This document shows, one piece after another, positions 1-8,690 of a stretch of DNA of 64,000 bases (its first letter is position 1; each line of letters begins with the position of its first letter). A model generated the notes under the pieces. It did no database searches. It saw only the letters and a list, made by a program, of their open reading frames with translations, and had not been told where the DNA came from. The stretch comes from DATJGF01 sp035495315 (GTDB taxonomy: Bacteria > Verrucomicrobiota > Verrucomicrobiia > Limisphaerales > UBA8199), in contig DATJGF010000158.1 of the NCBI GenBank assembly GCA_035495315.1, positions 11,378 to 75,377 on the forward strand, written 5' to 3'. The position numbers were made by a program, and so were the translations under genes.

Positions 1-23
1 GTCCCAAAAATCCAATCGCTCCT

Positions 24-48
24 CACGCAACACGCAACACGCAACACG
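24..48. repeat. 7-bp tandem repeat (CACGCAA)
   Basis: About 3.6 consecutive copies of CACGCAA lie just upstream of the first gene. No function is evident. It is a different 7-bp unit from the ATGACGA arrays later in the window. Confidence 0.8.
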
Positions 49-100
49 ATCCAAGGCTAGCTAACTACCGATCAAACCAATTTGTTTAACCAAACAGTCT

Positions 101-685
101 ATGAACGAAATCGCGCGCAACACTCCGACGTCCGCCACGTCCGCCTGGCTTTTCTTCTCGTTATTGACGGTCTTTTGCTGGGGGTTGTATGGTGCCTTCC
201 TCCATTCAGGCCAAACCGGCATGCAAGACCCGATCAACGGACGCTACAAGGCATTTCTTTGCGTCGGCATCGCTTATTTCCTAACCGCGGTGCTCGCCCC
301 GCTCGCCGTCCTGGTAATGAAGGGCGCTTCGTGGAATTTTACCGCGGGCGGCATCGCCTGGTCTATCCTGGCAGGCATCGTTGGGGCCGCAGGCGCTTTT
401 GGCGTGCTGCTCGCCTTTGGCGCGAAGGGTACGCCCCCAGTCGTCATGTCCATTGTGTTTGCCGGGGCACCGGTTTTAAACGCAATCTACTCTTTGATCC
501 TGCACCCGCCCGCCGGGGGATGGAAAGGTTTGCCGTGGCAGTTTCTGCTGGGCTTATGTCTCGCTGCCCTGGGCGGCTGCCTGGTCACACTGTACAAACC
601 TGCCCCCGGACCAAGCACCCATAAAACGGTGGCCGCCGCTCCGGCCCCATCGCTCACGAGACCACCAGCGGGTCAAACGCTGTAA
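101..685 (+). CDS. Small DMT/EamA-like integral membrane protein
   Basis: This 194-residue protein has five clear hydrophobic segments, at about residues 16-37, 50-72, 82-108, 112-134 and 145-166, and a polar Ala/Pro-rich cytoplasmic-looking tail. The pattern of short loops and Gly/Ala-rich helices ('WSILAGIVGAAGAFGVLLAFG') resembles one half of a drug/metabolite-transporter (EamA) repeat, so it could be a half-size permease that dimerises. Substrate is unknown. The ATG at 101 gives a short hydrophilic N-terminus before helix 1. The gene ends 11 bases before the acyl-CoA ligase GTG, so the two may be co-transcribed. The family assignment is by fold pattern only. Confidence 0.7.
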   Translation: MNEIARNTPTSATSAWLFFSLLTVFCWGLYGAFLHSGQTGMQDPINGRYKAFLCVGIAYFLTAVLAPLAVLVMKGASWNFTAGGIAWSILAGIVGAAGAFGVLLAFGAKGTPPVVMSIVFAGAPVLNAIYSLILHPPAGGWKGLPWQFLLGLCLAALGGCLVTLYKPAPGPSTHKTVAAAPAPSLTRPPAGQTL

Positions 686-696
686 AATGAGCCGCG

Positions 697-1980
697 GTGG
701 AGAACGTCGCGATGACCTCTTCCCACTCCGAGATCCAGCTGGCTCAATTCGCCAAGCTCCAGTCTCTGCTCGATGCCATTCTTCCTGCCAACCCATTCTA
801 TGCCCGGAAGCTTGCTGGCTGCAAACCCGTTCAGAGTCTGCAGGATTTCACGAACGGGTTTCCAGTCACGACACGGCATGAAGTTGTCCGTGATCGACTT
901 GAGAATCCGCCTTACGGGACAAATCTTACCTTCCCGGTTGAACGTTACGTCCGTTGTCATCAGACCAGCGGGACAACCACTGTTCCGATTCGCTGGCTCG
1001 ACACCGCCGAGAGTTGGGACCATTTAGTTGAGAATTGGATTCAAATCCTCGGGGCGGCCGGGGTAACTCCCAAAGATCGGTTTTTTTTCGCTTTCTCCTT
1101 CGGCCCGTTCCTTGGGTTTTGGTCCGCCTTGGAGGCCGTGCTGCGTCTGCGCTGTTTCTGTTTCCCCGGCGGCTCGATGTCCAGTCTCGCGCGACTGCAA
1201 GCGATCTTCGACAACCGCATTTCCGTGCTGTGCTGCACACCCACTTATGCGTTGCACCTGGGAGAAATCTGTCGCGAGAAGAAACACGACATTTCGAACA
1301 GCCACCTCCGGCTCATCATTGTCGCCGGCGAAAGCGGTGGGAGTGTTCCGGCAACACGCGCGCGCATTGAGGCCTTGTGGCCCGGCGCTCGGGTCTTCGA
1401 TCATCACGGAATGACCGAAGTCGGTCCAGTCAGCTATCAGTGCCCTGCAACCCCTGGCTTGTTGCATGTGCTCGAATTAGCCTATCTCCCGGAGATTCTC
1501 GATCCGCGAGCGGAGGCTCCTGTGCTTCCCCGAGAAACGGGTGAATTGGTGCTGACAACCTTGGATCGCCTCGGGTCGCCTCTCATCCGATATCGCACCG
1601 GTGATCTGGTGAAGCCGCGGCCACGTTCGGTTTGCGCCTGCGGTCGATGCGAACTGGCCTTGGAAGGTGGCATCCTTGGACGCAGCGATGATATGGTCGT
1701 GGTGCGCGGTGTTAATATCTATCCCAGCCTCATTGAGGAGATCGTCCGCGGCTGCACCGCAGTCGCAGAATACCGGGTTCAGGTCGATTGCCGCCAGCCA
1801 ATGGCCGAGCTGTCGTTGGAAGTGGAGACTGTTGATGCAGGTGTCGCTTCATCGCTCAAGAATCAGCTGGAAGAAGCATTTCACACCACGCTCCATCTGC
1901 GTATTCCGGTTCGTGTGCTGCCGCCGGGGTCCCTGCCGCGCTTCGAAATGAAAGCCCAACGGTGGATCAAGCTTACCTAG
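697..1980 (+). CDS. Phenylacetate-CoA ligase-like AMP-binding protein (PaaK family)
   Basis: This 427-residue member of the adenylate-forming superfamily has a PaaK-like layout. It carries a phosphate-binding loop 'QTSGTTTVPIRW' near residue 90, the 'DHHGMTEVGP' adenine-site motif near 230, 'YRTGDLV' near 300, and a small C-terminal domain with 'GRSDDMVVVRGVNIYP' and a late lysine ('FEMKAQRWIKL'). Known family members activate aryl or fatty acids as acyl-AMP and transfer them to CoA. The substrate cannot be read from sequence. No phenylacetate-degradation genes are adjacent, so a role in surface-polymer or secondary acyl metabolism is equally possible. Start is GTG at 697, or ATG at 712. Confidence 0.85.
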   Translation: MENVAMTSSHSEIQLAQFAKLQSLLDAILPANPFYARKLAGCKPVQSLQDFTNGFPVTTRHEVVRDRLENPPYGTNLTFPVERYVRCHQTSGTTTVPIRWLDTAESWDHLVENWIQILGAAGVTPKDRFFFAFSFGPFLGFWSALEAVLRLRCFCFPGGSMSSLARLQAIFDNRISVLCCTPTYALHLGEICREKKHDISNSHLRLIIVAGESGGSVPATRARIEALWPGARVFDHHGMTEVGPVSYQCPATPGLLHVLELAYLPEILDPRAEAPVLPRETGELVLTTLDRLGSPLIRYRTGDLVKPRPRSVCACGRCELALEGGILGRSDDMVVVRGVNIYPSLIEEIVRGCTAVAEYRVQVDCRQPMAELSLEVETVDAGVASSLKNQLEEAFHTTLHLRIPVRVLPPGSLPRFEMKAQRWIKLT

Positions 1981-2085
1981 ACAGCCGAAGCGGTCTGAGT
2001 CTTTCCTAATCTTTATTCTAATCCTCCGAAGCAGATCGAGGACGTGGACGAAGCACGACCGTAACTGCAATTCCGCGCCGCCTCA

Positions 2086-4210
2086 CTACGGTCGCGTTAC
2101 ATAATACCGCAAATGAAACTCGTTAGTCAGGGCGGGAATTGACATTTGTTTGAATTCATATTGACCCTGACACTCGATAGGTTGCGTTCCGACATCGACG
2201 AGCGGTCCCACATACGGTTGCCATGGATCGGTGATTTTGTACTTGAATTCGTAGTGGACACTGACGTCACCGGCGACTGCATTGTGCCGCTGCGAAAAGT
2301 CGAGCAACCGCAGGGCGCCGTTATCGATTACTTTGCGCACAATAAGGCTCGGTTGTCGATCGGCGACATTCGGGTCCGTGTGCATGAAGTACTCCAGCAA
2401 ATTCACCACCCCATCGCCGTCCGGGTCAGCGGTATCTGCAGCAATCCCTGAATTGGCCGAGGTATTGAAGTTCACGACACGCCAGGTCTCGATCGGGGCC
2501 AGTCCGTTGGGAACCACGAAATCCGTTATCGTAGCTGAACCGTAAGGGGAAGTGACTACGATCGGGCCCGTGGTTGCGCCCGTGGAACGGCAGCATGAAT
2601 AATGAAGTTGAAAGTGTTAGTAAAATTCGCAGCCACTCCGTTGAAAGTGACTCCGGTTACACGCCCGCAAGCGCTGAGGGCGGGCAAGACGGTGCCGTCC
2701 GCTTTCAATAAGACTACGTTAACCACGTTTCGGCACCCGGCGCAGAAAAACGGATTTTGCGGCAGTTTTAACGATATTCGTCCCATCCGCCGGAATGGCC
2801 AGGCCATCGAAACCAGGAGAAACTCCCCAGGCAATCACCGTCCCATCATTTTTCAACCCAAGGACGCTAGTAGTGCCAACCACGACGGCGACGATGCCCG
2901 TCAAATTTGTGGGAGGCGTCAAAAGGCTCTGGAAACTCCAAGCTCGAACGTCTCCGCCGGTGGTTAACGCGACGACGTTGTCGCCGCAGGCATCGATTGC
3001 ACTGACGTCCGGATAATCCTGGAGAACATGTTGATTGGGGTTCCCGTCGGGTGTTAAATTGTTAAGACCGGATGAACCCCGAACATACACTGTATGATTC
3101 GACCGCAGATTGACATTCAAGGAAGTGCCTATGAAACTCAGGCCGCCAGCCGCAACCGCAGCCATGTTGGTCGCATCGGACGGTACGGTCGAAAGACCGT
3201 TGGCCCAGGTTACCACGAGAATCCCTACTGCTGTGGAAGCGCCCCAGGCAACCACGGTACCGTCGCTCTTGAGCGCCAAACAATGGCTCACACCAGCTGA
3301 GATCTGAATCACATTGGTCACTCCAGGCGGAGGTTCCACGCTGCCGTTAGCCACACCGCCCCACGTAACCACCGTGCTGTCGGCGCGCAACGCCATGTGG
3401 TGACGGGTGCCGGCGGCAATGGCGATGACATTGGTTGCGGAGGCCGGCGGCACCAGCGAAACGCCAAACGCATCGGTATTGGTGTTCCCGTCAATGATGC
3501 TCCAGCAGAAGACACTGCCATTGGATTTTAGCACCACCCAGCGTAATCAGCAGCCGCAATGGCGATGCTGTTCTGCGCCTCGGGTGCAACAATCACCGGC
3601 TGGCCGTTCCTCTGCCCGTAACTTTCAACTGTGCCATTGGTATGAAGGATGAGTCCGTAACCCCATTGAGAACAATTGAAGTTGAGCGCCTGCGGTGCGA
3701 CATCAGCTACCCGTTGAGGTTTGGGAAGGGCACATCGGAATATAATACGAAGTAATCGGCGTCGCCGTGCGATCGTTCTTAATCGCCCAGAGTTCGTCGT
3801 GCCGCCCCGAAATGATCTTCACACGTTGCTCAGTCCCGAATCGGCTGATAATTGCCCTCCTGCCACGTAATTGTTGTGCCCCCAAGCGACGGTTGTGCCG
3901 TCATTGCGCAAGGCCAACCCATAAGTTCCCGCGGCTACATCGACGATATTTGAACTCAGCGTCCCCGGCAGCAAACCAGTTTCGTCGTTCGCCTGGCTGG
4001 TGCGGCCCTTTCCGTTTGACCCGACCGCCAGACTCCAATCATTGCCCGCGGCGACCCGCATGATATTGGTCATGGGGGCAGGAGAGATGGTATACAGTCC
4101 TCAGACGGCGACTAAGCCCACCGGCCGCTCGCCTTGCGCTCGAACGTATTAAGAAATGTGCCGCAAACAATGCACAGCACGCCCGCAAACACTACTGTGC
4201 GATGAATCAT
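2086..4210 (-). pseudogene. Secreted RCC1-repeat/IPT protein, broken by several frameshifts
   Basis: Reading the minus strand across frames rebuilds one protein. It has a signal-like start at 4210 (MIHRTVVFAGVLCIVCGTF). RCC1-type repeats follow ('VAAGNDWSLAVGSNG', 'VAAGTYGLALRNDGTTVAWG', 'IAAGTRHHMALRADSTVVTWG', 'ISAGVSHCLALKSDGTVVAWG'), then an IPT/TIG-like segment ('GPIVVTSPYGSATITDFVV') and a tail 'TADPDGDGVVNLLEYFMHTDP'. The frame changes near 4120, 3840, 3720, 3540, 2755 and 2580, and stops follow each break. Neighbouring genes are intact, which argues against general sequencing error. Intact relatives are secreted beta-propeller proteins of unknown function. The C-terminal 143 residues (2086-2517) are still open. 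Confidence 0.85.
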
Positions 4211-4290
4211 TGTGGAACGCGGTGAGATGTAAACGAAGAGCTGCAGTGTCAAGCGGTTTGCCCGAATAAGACGGAATAGACCAATAGGAC

Positions 4291-4812
4291 CTACTTTCCG
4301 ACCTTGCCGGTCAGCCCTTCCTTTTGGAGAGCACTGAATACTTCCTGGTCGTTGAAATCACCGGTCACCTCGAATGACTTGGCGCCTTTGGTGGCGGTCT
4401 GCTCTTTTACCCCCGGCACGGATTTGACAGCGTGGTCAACCGCTTTAACGCATTTGCCGCAGCACAGATGAACGCCTTCGATTTTGAGCGACTGCACTTT
4501 CTTTCCCTTTGCTCCCGTACTGGGATCCAGTTTTGCGGTGCCATCCTGGCATTTGCCGAAGTACCCGGCCGCTACGAAAGCATCCGCCGCTTTTTGAACC
4601 GTGGTCGCGTCAGGTCCGGTAAGAGTTACAGTCCCGCCATCCTGGTCCACTTCGGCCTTGGCCCCAGCCACTTCATCGACGGCTTTTGTTACTCCATTGA
4701 CGCAGCTTTTGCAGCAAAGGTGAACGTCCGTGATTTTGGCGCTTGAGTCGGCCGTCGCAATGGAAGCAACGCAAACAAACGCAAGCGATATGAGGAGGGG
4801 ATGGGTTTTCAT
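4291..4812 (-). CDS. Exported protein with two heavy-metal-associated-like domains
   Basis: The 173-residue product begins with a Sec signal peptide (about residues 1-21, ending 'SIATA'). Two ferredoxin-like HMA modules follow, at about 26-90 and 107-172. In each, the usual metal loop GMTCxxC is replaced by 'VHLCCKSC' or 'VHLCCGKC', so three cysteines and a histidine cluster at the site. The second strand-helix pattern ('VKAVDHAVKSVPGVKE') is typical of the fold. HMA domains bind soft metals such as copper. An exported two-domain form could be a periplasmic metal chaperone or buffer. No metal ATPase or regulator is adjacent, so the role stays open. Confidence 0.8.
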   Translation of the reverse strand: MKTHPLLISLAFVCVASIATADSSAKITDVHLCCKSCVNGVTKAVDEVAGAKAEVDQDGGTVTLTGPDATTVQKAADAFVAAGYFGKCQDGTAKLDPSTGAKGKKVQSLKIEGVHLCCGKCVKAVDHAVKSVPGVKEQTATKGAKSFEVTGDFNDQEVFSALQKEGLTGKVGK

Positions 4813-4904
4813 AGATGTGATGAAGATAATTATAAGTGATTTTTCTCGACCTCATTAAAGCCTCCTGCCTTTGGCGCGTCAAGGGTGGCGACGTGACAAT
4901 CGCG

Positions 4905-7427
4905 TCATCTTCGGGCATCGAGGCCCTGCCATCGCCATTTCCAGCCATTCGGACCGGGACTTTCGACGACGAGGTAATCGCCCTCGCGTCGCGCTTTGAG
5001 CGGGCGATTATTTTCATCGGCAAGAAAACGAGCGGGCATCAGGCCGGTTTTGACCAGCGGTTCGAGCGAATCGGGTAGGCTACCGTTGGCCAGGCGGTAA
5101 GCGTAAATCGCTCGGCCAATAGCGAGGCGAATAAAGTGCGCTTCGTTTTCGGTTTTGACCTCGCGCACTGCTTCGGCGGGTAGCGGGAGCAGTCGGAGCA
5201 TTTCCACGGCGAGCGGCCGTGCCTTTTTTTCCGCGTCGTGCACCGCGTGGAAGGAGAGGTAATGGCCTCCATTTGTCAGTTGATGAGTGCCCAAGGCCAA
5301 GTCCAGTTCTTCATAATCGGCGGCGTGGAAATCGACTCGTGTCATCACGGTTTTGCCATCGAGTTCGATGTCGTATAGGCCGAACTCAGGCCCGGCAACG
5401 GCGGTCAGTCGGACAGCATACCGGTTCGAGTTTGAAACCATGAACGGAACTGTCAGCCGCGCGCCGGGGACCGTGTTGCTCCAGTTTAACACGGGGCGGG
5501 CGCCAAACATGCCGGCAAAATCGACTCGGGGTTTGATCTTTCCGGTGACCCGCGCCTGGTGCAATGCAGGAACCAGGTGATGCTGTTGCCAGGGAACGGT
5601 TCGTTCCGAGAATGGCGGCAGCTGATCAAAGGGCTGAGGTTCGCCCAATTGATACCAAAAGGCGACGCTGTTGATGAAATCGGGCCGCTCAAGATAGAAC
5701 CCTTCAATGTCCTCTGCGCGGTTGCCTTTGTGTTCGAAGGCGACTTTCAACGAGCTGGAAAAACTTATCGGGTCCATCAGGTGCCAACGATATGCGCAGC
5801 CGCTGTCGCCGGCGTTGTCTCCCTGCCAACGGGGCTGGCCGAACCAGTGGCCGGTACGCGTGCGAAAGCCCCAGGCATCATTGAAATAATCTTCCATGCC
5901 GGTTCCCTGCAAACTGGGAACCCGCTCACCATCGATGAAGAAGAAATCGTCGCCTTCGCCCCACCAGCCATCTTGTCCGAGCGTCACCGACATTACGGTG
6001 CCGACGTAAATTCCTTTCCCGTTCAGATCCGCAACAAGGTAATCGCGTCCCGCGTGCGCCGGATACTCTTGATGATATTGCGCGTGGAAATAAGGCGTGT
6101 CCTGCGGCAGTGCTTCGAGCTCAACCCAGTCTAGCTGCCAGTATAGACCTGCCGTTCGGTTCGAATTATCATTTGAGACGACAATGCGCGCTGATTTGGC
6201 AAATGGCATTGGCCAATAGCAGCTCAACGCACCGGATGGCGAAACCTGCACCGGCAAGCTTTCGACCGTCGCGGGTTTGCCTTGGCCGACTGCGAAGAAT
6301 TCTCCGAGGGGCGCCAGCACGCCGGGCTCAGTGCGGTCGTCCCAGTAAATGCGGAGGCTGAGCGCGTTGAGTTCGTTGACACGGCCGGCGTGGCTGGTCA
6401 TCCAGATGTGCTTGATCACACCTGGTCCGCGCAATTTCGGCATTTCGATCGATCGGCCGGGAGGCAAGACCGTCATATCCATGTTGGCGTTGTTCCACTC
6501 GGGTTGTTGATTGCTGGAGATACGACGATTCCGACCTTCAGGGAGATGGGGCAAACCTGCTAGTGAGTAAGACCAGGGTAAATCGACAGGGCGTGCATCT
6601 GCCCTGGTTGCCGGGGCACGGCTTTCGTAATTTATCCAGATCGCATCATTCATGTAGGTGCGCGCATATTCGTAGGGCATGAGTCCGTCCGTGCCGCCAC
6701 CGGCGGTATTGCGGAATATGAAGACGCCGCCACCCCGCTGGTTCGGGTCGTCACGATAGCCGACCAGCAAAACGCTATGGCCATCCCGGACGCCTTCGGG
6801 ACCGCACATTTGAAGCACATTGGCCGACCATTGCTCCTGCTTCGGCCATCGTAAACCGCCGCACACTGGCCAACCGTCTGAGAGCGTGCGTTTGATCGCG
6901 AAAAACTCTTGCTCTGAGAGCCCGGTCTTTACGTTCCAGGCCTTAATCCAGTTGGAACGCAAGCCAAGCCCCAGCCTCTTTCTCGCATCGGCGAGCGCTT
7001 CGGGCGGCGGAGAACTGGCGGGAACAAATTTCGACGCGTAAGGCCATTCGGAGGCCTCGCAGATGCCGTACCTGGCGTAGCCATTCCACAGGTCCGAAAA
7101 GAAGCCGCCATCCTCGTCTTCGCCACAGGTTTTATTCGCGGCCCAATTCAAGTATTCGATACTCAGGCGCGGCACATGGCCCTGACGTTGAGCGATGGCG
7201 AATTCCAGCGCGTCAGTCAGCGTAAAGACCGAACAGGTATTGCGGGAGCCTTGCTGTTGGCGCGCAAAACCATATTCTTCAAAAACAGGACGCAAATCGG
7301 CGCTCGATGGCAGTCGACCCTGATCAGACGGTGGAGAAGGTTCGGCGGCCAGCATCGGCAATATAAGCAAAAATGGCACAATCGTTTGGAGCGGTGAAAG
7401 CCATCGGAATTCTATGGCGAATCGCAT
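4905..7427 (-). CDS. Papain-like (C1) peptidase fused to DUF2961 glycan-active domain
   Basis: This 840-residue exported protein has a signal sequence at about 1-28 and then a C1-type peptidase domain. The oxyanion Gln lies in 'RQQQGSRNTCSVFTL', with nucleophile C65, H217 in 'RDGHSVLLVGY' and N240 in 'FIFRNTAGG'. From about residue 290 it continues into DUF2961 ('GVIKHIWMTS', 'LRIYWDDRTEPGV', 'PLGEFFAVGQG', 'GTGMEDYFNDAWGF'), a family with members active on glycans. The last 75 residues ('AIYAYRLANGSLPDSLEPLV', then 'SPGPNGWKW') resemble the tail of secreted pseudopilin-like proteins. All three peptidase residues are present, so activity is plausible. A role in degrading glycoprotein or cell-wall material is inference. 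Confidence 0.85.
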   Translation of the reverse strand: MRFAIEFRWLSPLQTIVPFLLILPMLAAEPSPPSDQGRLPSSADLRPVFEEYGFARQQQGSRNTCSVFTLTDALEFAIAQRQGHVPRLSIEYLNWAANKTCGEDEDGGFFSDLWNGYARYGICEASEWPYASKFVPASSPPPEALADARKRLGLGLRSNWIKAWNVKTGLSEQEFFAIKRTLSDGWPVCGGLRWPKQEQWSANVLQMCGPEGVRDGHSVLLVGYRDDPNQRGGGVFIFRNTAGGGTDGLMPYEYARTYMNDAIWINYESRAPATRADARPVDLPWSYSLAGLPHLPEGRNRRISSNQQPEWNNANMDMTVLPPGRSIEMPKLRGPGVIKHIWMTSHAGRVNELNALSLRIYWDDRTEPGVLAPLGEFFAVGQGKPATVESLPVQVSPSGALSCYWPMPFAKSARIVVSNDNSNRTAGLYWQLDWVELEALPQDTPYFHAQYHQEYPAHAGRDYLVADLNGKGIYVGTVMSVTLGQDGWWGEGDDFFFIDGERVPSLQGTGMEDYFNDAWGFRTRTGHWFGQPRWQGDNAGDSGCAYRWHLMDPISFSSSLKVAFEHKGNRAEDIEGFYLERPDFINSVAFWYQLGEPQPFDQLPPFSERTVPWQQHHLVPALHQARVTGKIKPRVDFAGMFGARPVLNWSNTVPGARLTVPFMVSNSNRYAVRLTAVAGPEFGLYDIELDGKTVMTRVDFHAADYEELDLALGTHQLTNGGHYLSFHAVHDAEKKARPLAVEMLRLLPLPAEAVREVKTENEAHFIRLAIGRAIYAYRLANGSLPDSLEPLVKTGLMPARFLADENNRPLKARREGDYLVVESPGPNGWKWRWQGLDARR

Positions 7428-7479
7428 GGGTCAGGAAAATACGCGCTCGCCTGTCTAGTGTCAGGCCGGAAGCGAACGG

Positions 7480-7513
7480 TGTCGCGTTTTTACAAGAATG
7501 TCGCCTTTTTACA
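7480..7513. promoter_or_regulatory. Paired direct repeat upstream of DUF2252 gene
   Basis: Two 15-bp copies, TGTCGCGTTTTTACA (7480-7494) and TGTCGCCTTTTTACA (7499-7513), differ at one base and start 19 bp apart. They lie 60-90 bp before the ATG at 7573, between divergently transcribed genes. The spacing of nearly two helical turns suits a tandem binding site for a regulator, or paired promoter elements. The binding protein is unknown. Confidence 0.45.
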
Positions 7514-7572
7514 ATAAGGGAAAATTGCAGCGGTATCTGCGAGCGCTAAACTGGAGGCTGTGACCAGCCGCT

Positions 7573-8664
7573 ATGAATATTCTCCAGGCGAGCAAAGAAT
7601 ATGAATCATGGTTGAGCCGTCACACGCCCCTCATCAAGCGCGACTTGCTCCAGAAGCATAAAGCAATGGCCTTGAGCCCATTTCCGTTTTTGCGGGCCAC
7701 CTTTTACCGTTGGGCGCAACTCTGGCCGGAACTGTTCCCTGAACTTGATCGAACTCCAGTTGTCCTTTCCGTCGGCGATCTGCACGTTGAAAACTTCGGC
7801 ACCTGGCGGGATGCAGAGGGGCGGCTGGTCTGGGGGGTCAATGATTTCGACGAGGCCTTTCCGATGCCTTACGCCAATGATCTGGTGCGTCTGGCGACAA
7901 GCGCGCGACTGGCGATCGATGAAGATCACCTCGATTGCGATCCAGAAACATCGTGTGACGCCGTGCTCGAAGGCTACACCGAAGCGCTACAAACACACGG
8001 ACACCCCTTTGTGCTGGCCGAGCACGACCGCTGGTTGCGGCGTTTGGCGCAGAATATAAAACGGCACCCGGCGCTCTTTTGGACCAAGTTGCTTAAAACA
8101 GTTCCGATGAAGAAGCCTCCTCCTCGACCGATTCAGAACGCCCTTTTACGAGATTTGCCGGAGACCGGAGTGGCCTGTCGTTTCGTTCATCGGGAAGCGG
8201 GTGTTGGCAGTCTTGGTCGCCAGCGCTTTGCATTGCTCGGGGAGTGGAAGGGCAGCTTAGTTGCTAGGGAAGCCAAGCCGCTGGTTCCCTCAGCCTGGGT
8301 TTGGGCGCGGGTTAAAGCGCCGGATACAAAAATTTGGTACGAAGTTGTGGCGAGCGGGCCGGCGCGGGTACCTGATCCATTTTTGAAGGTGTGCCAAGGC
8401 TGGGTCCTAAGGCGCTTAGCCCCCGATTGTTGTCGCATTGAGCTCGGCGAATTGCCGGAGGAGCGAGAGGAATTGCGTCTTCTGCGTGCGATGGGATGGG
8501 AGGCAGGAAACATTCATCTGGGCAACTCAAGGGCCATTCCTCAGATTAGACGCGATTTGCAGCACCAAAAAAAGGGCTGGCTCCGGACAGCCTCGAGGCG
8601 GATGGAACAGGCGACCAAAGCGGATTGGAAAGAATGGAGGACCAAATGGAGGCGTTCGAAATAG
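7573..8664 (+). CDS. DUF2252 family protein
   Basis: This 363-residue cytoplasmic protein matches DUF2252 by its order of motifs: 'FPFLRATFYRW' near residue 36, 'SVGDLHVENFGTW' near 70, 'WGVNDFDEAFPMPYANDLVR' near 93, and a late 'GWEAGNIHLG'. The GDxHxxNFG and NDFDE motifs resemble the catalytic loop and metal-binding Asp of aminoglycoside-phosphotransferase/kinase-like folds, which suggests a small-molecule kinase. No substrate is established for the family. The gene lies 26 bases upstream of a DUF2235 hydrolase on the same strand and is probably co-transcribed with it. Length is shorter than many DUF2252 proteins (about 400-450). Confidence 0.85.
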   Translation: MNILQASKEYESWLSRHTPLIKRDLLQKHKAMALSPFPFLRATFYRWAQLWPELFPELDRTPVVLSVGDLHVENFGTWRDAEGRLVWGVNDFDEAFPMPYANDLVRLATSARLAIDEDHLDCDPETSCDAVLEGYTEALQTHGHPFVLAEHDRWLRRLAQNIKRHPALFWTKLLKTVPMKKPPPRPIQNALLRDLPETGVACRFVHREAGVGSLGRQRFALLGEWKGSLVAREAKPLVPSAWVWARVKAPDTKIWYEVVASGPARVPDPFLKVCQGWVLRRLAPDCCRIELGELPEEREELRLLRAMGWEAGNIHLGNSRAIPQIRRDLQHQKKGWLRTASRRMEQATKADWKEWRTKWRRSK

Positions 8665-8690
8665 AATCAGCTCAACCTTGCTGACGAACC

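Noticed and set aside
2086..4210. Calling each open piece as a separate gene
   Set aside because: The pieces join in order into one RCC1/IPT protein across frame changes, so one pseudogene is the simpler reading.
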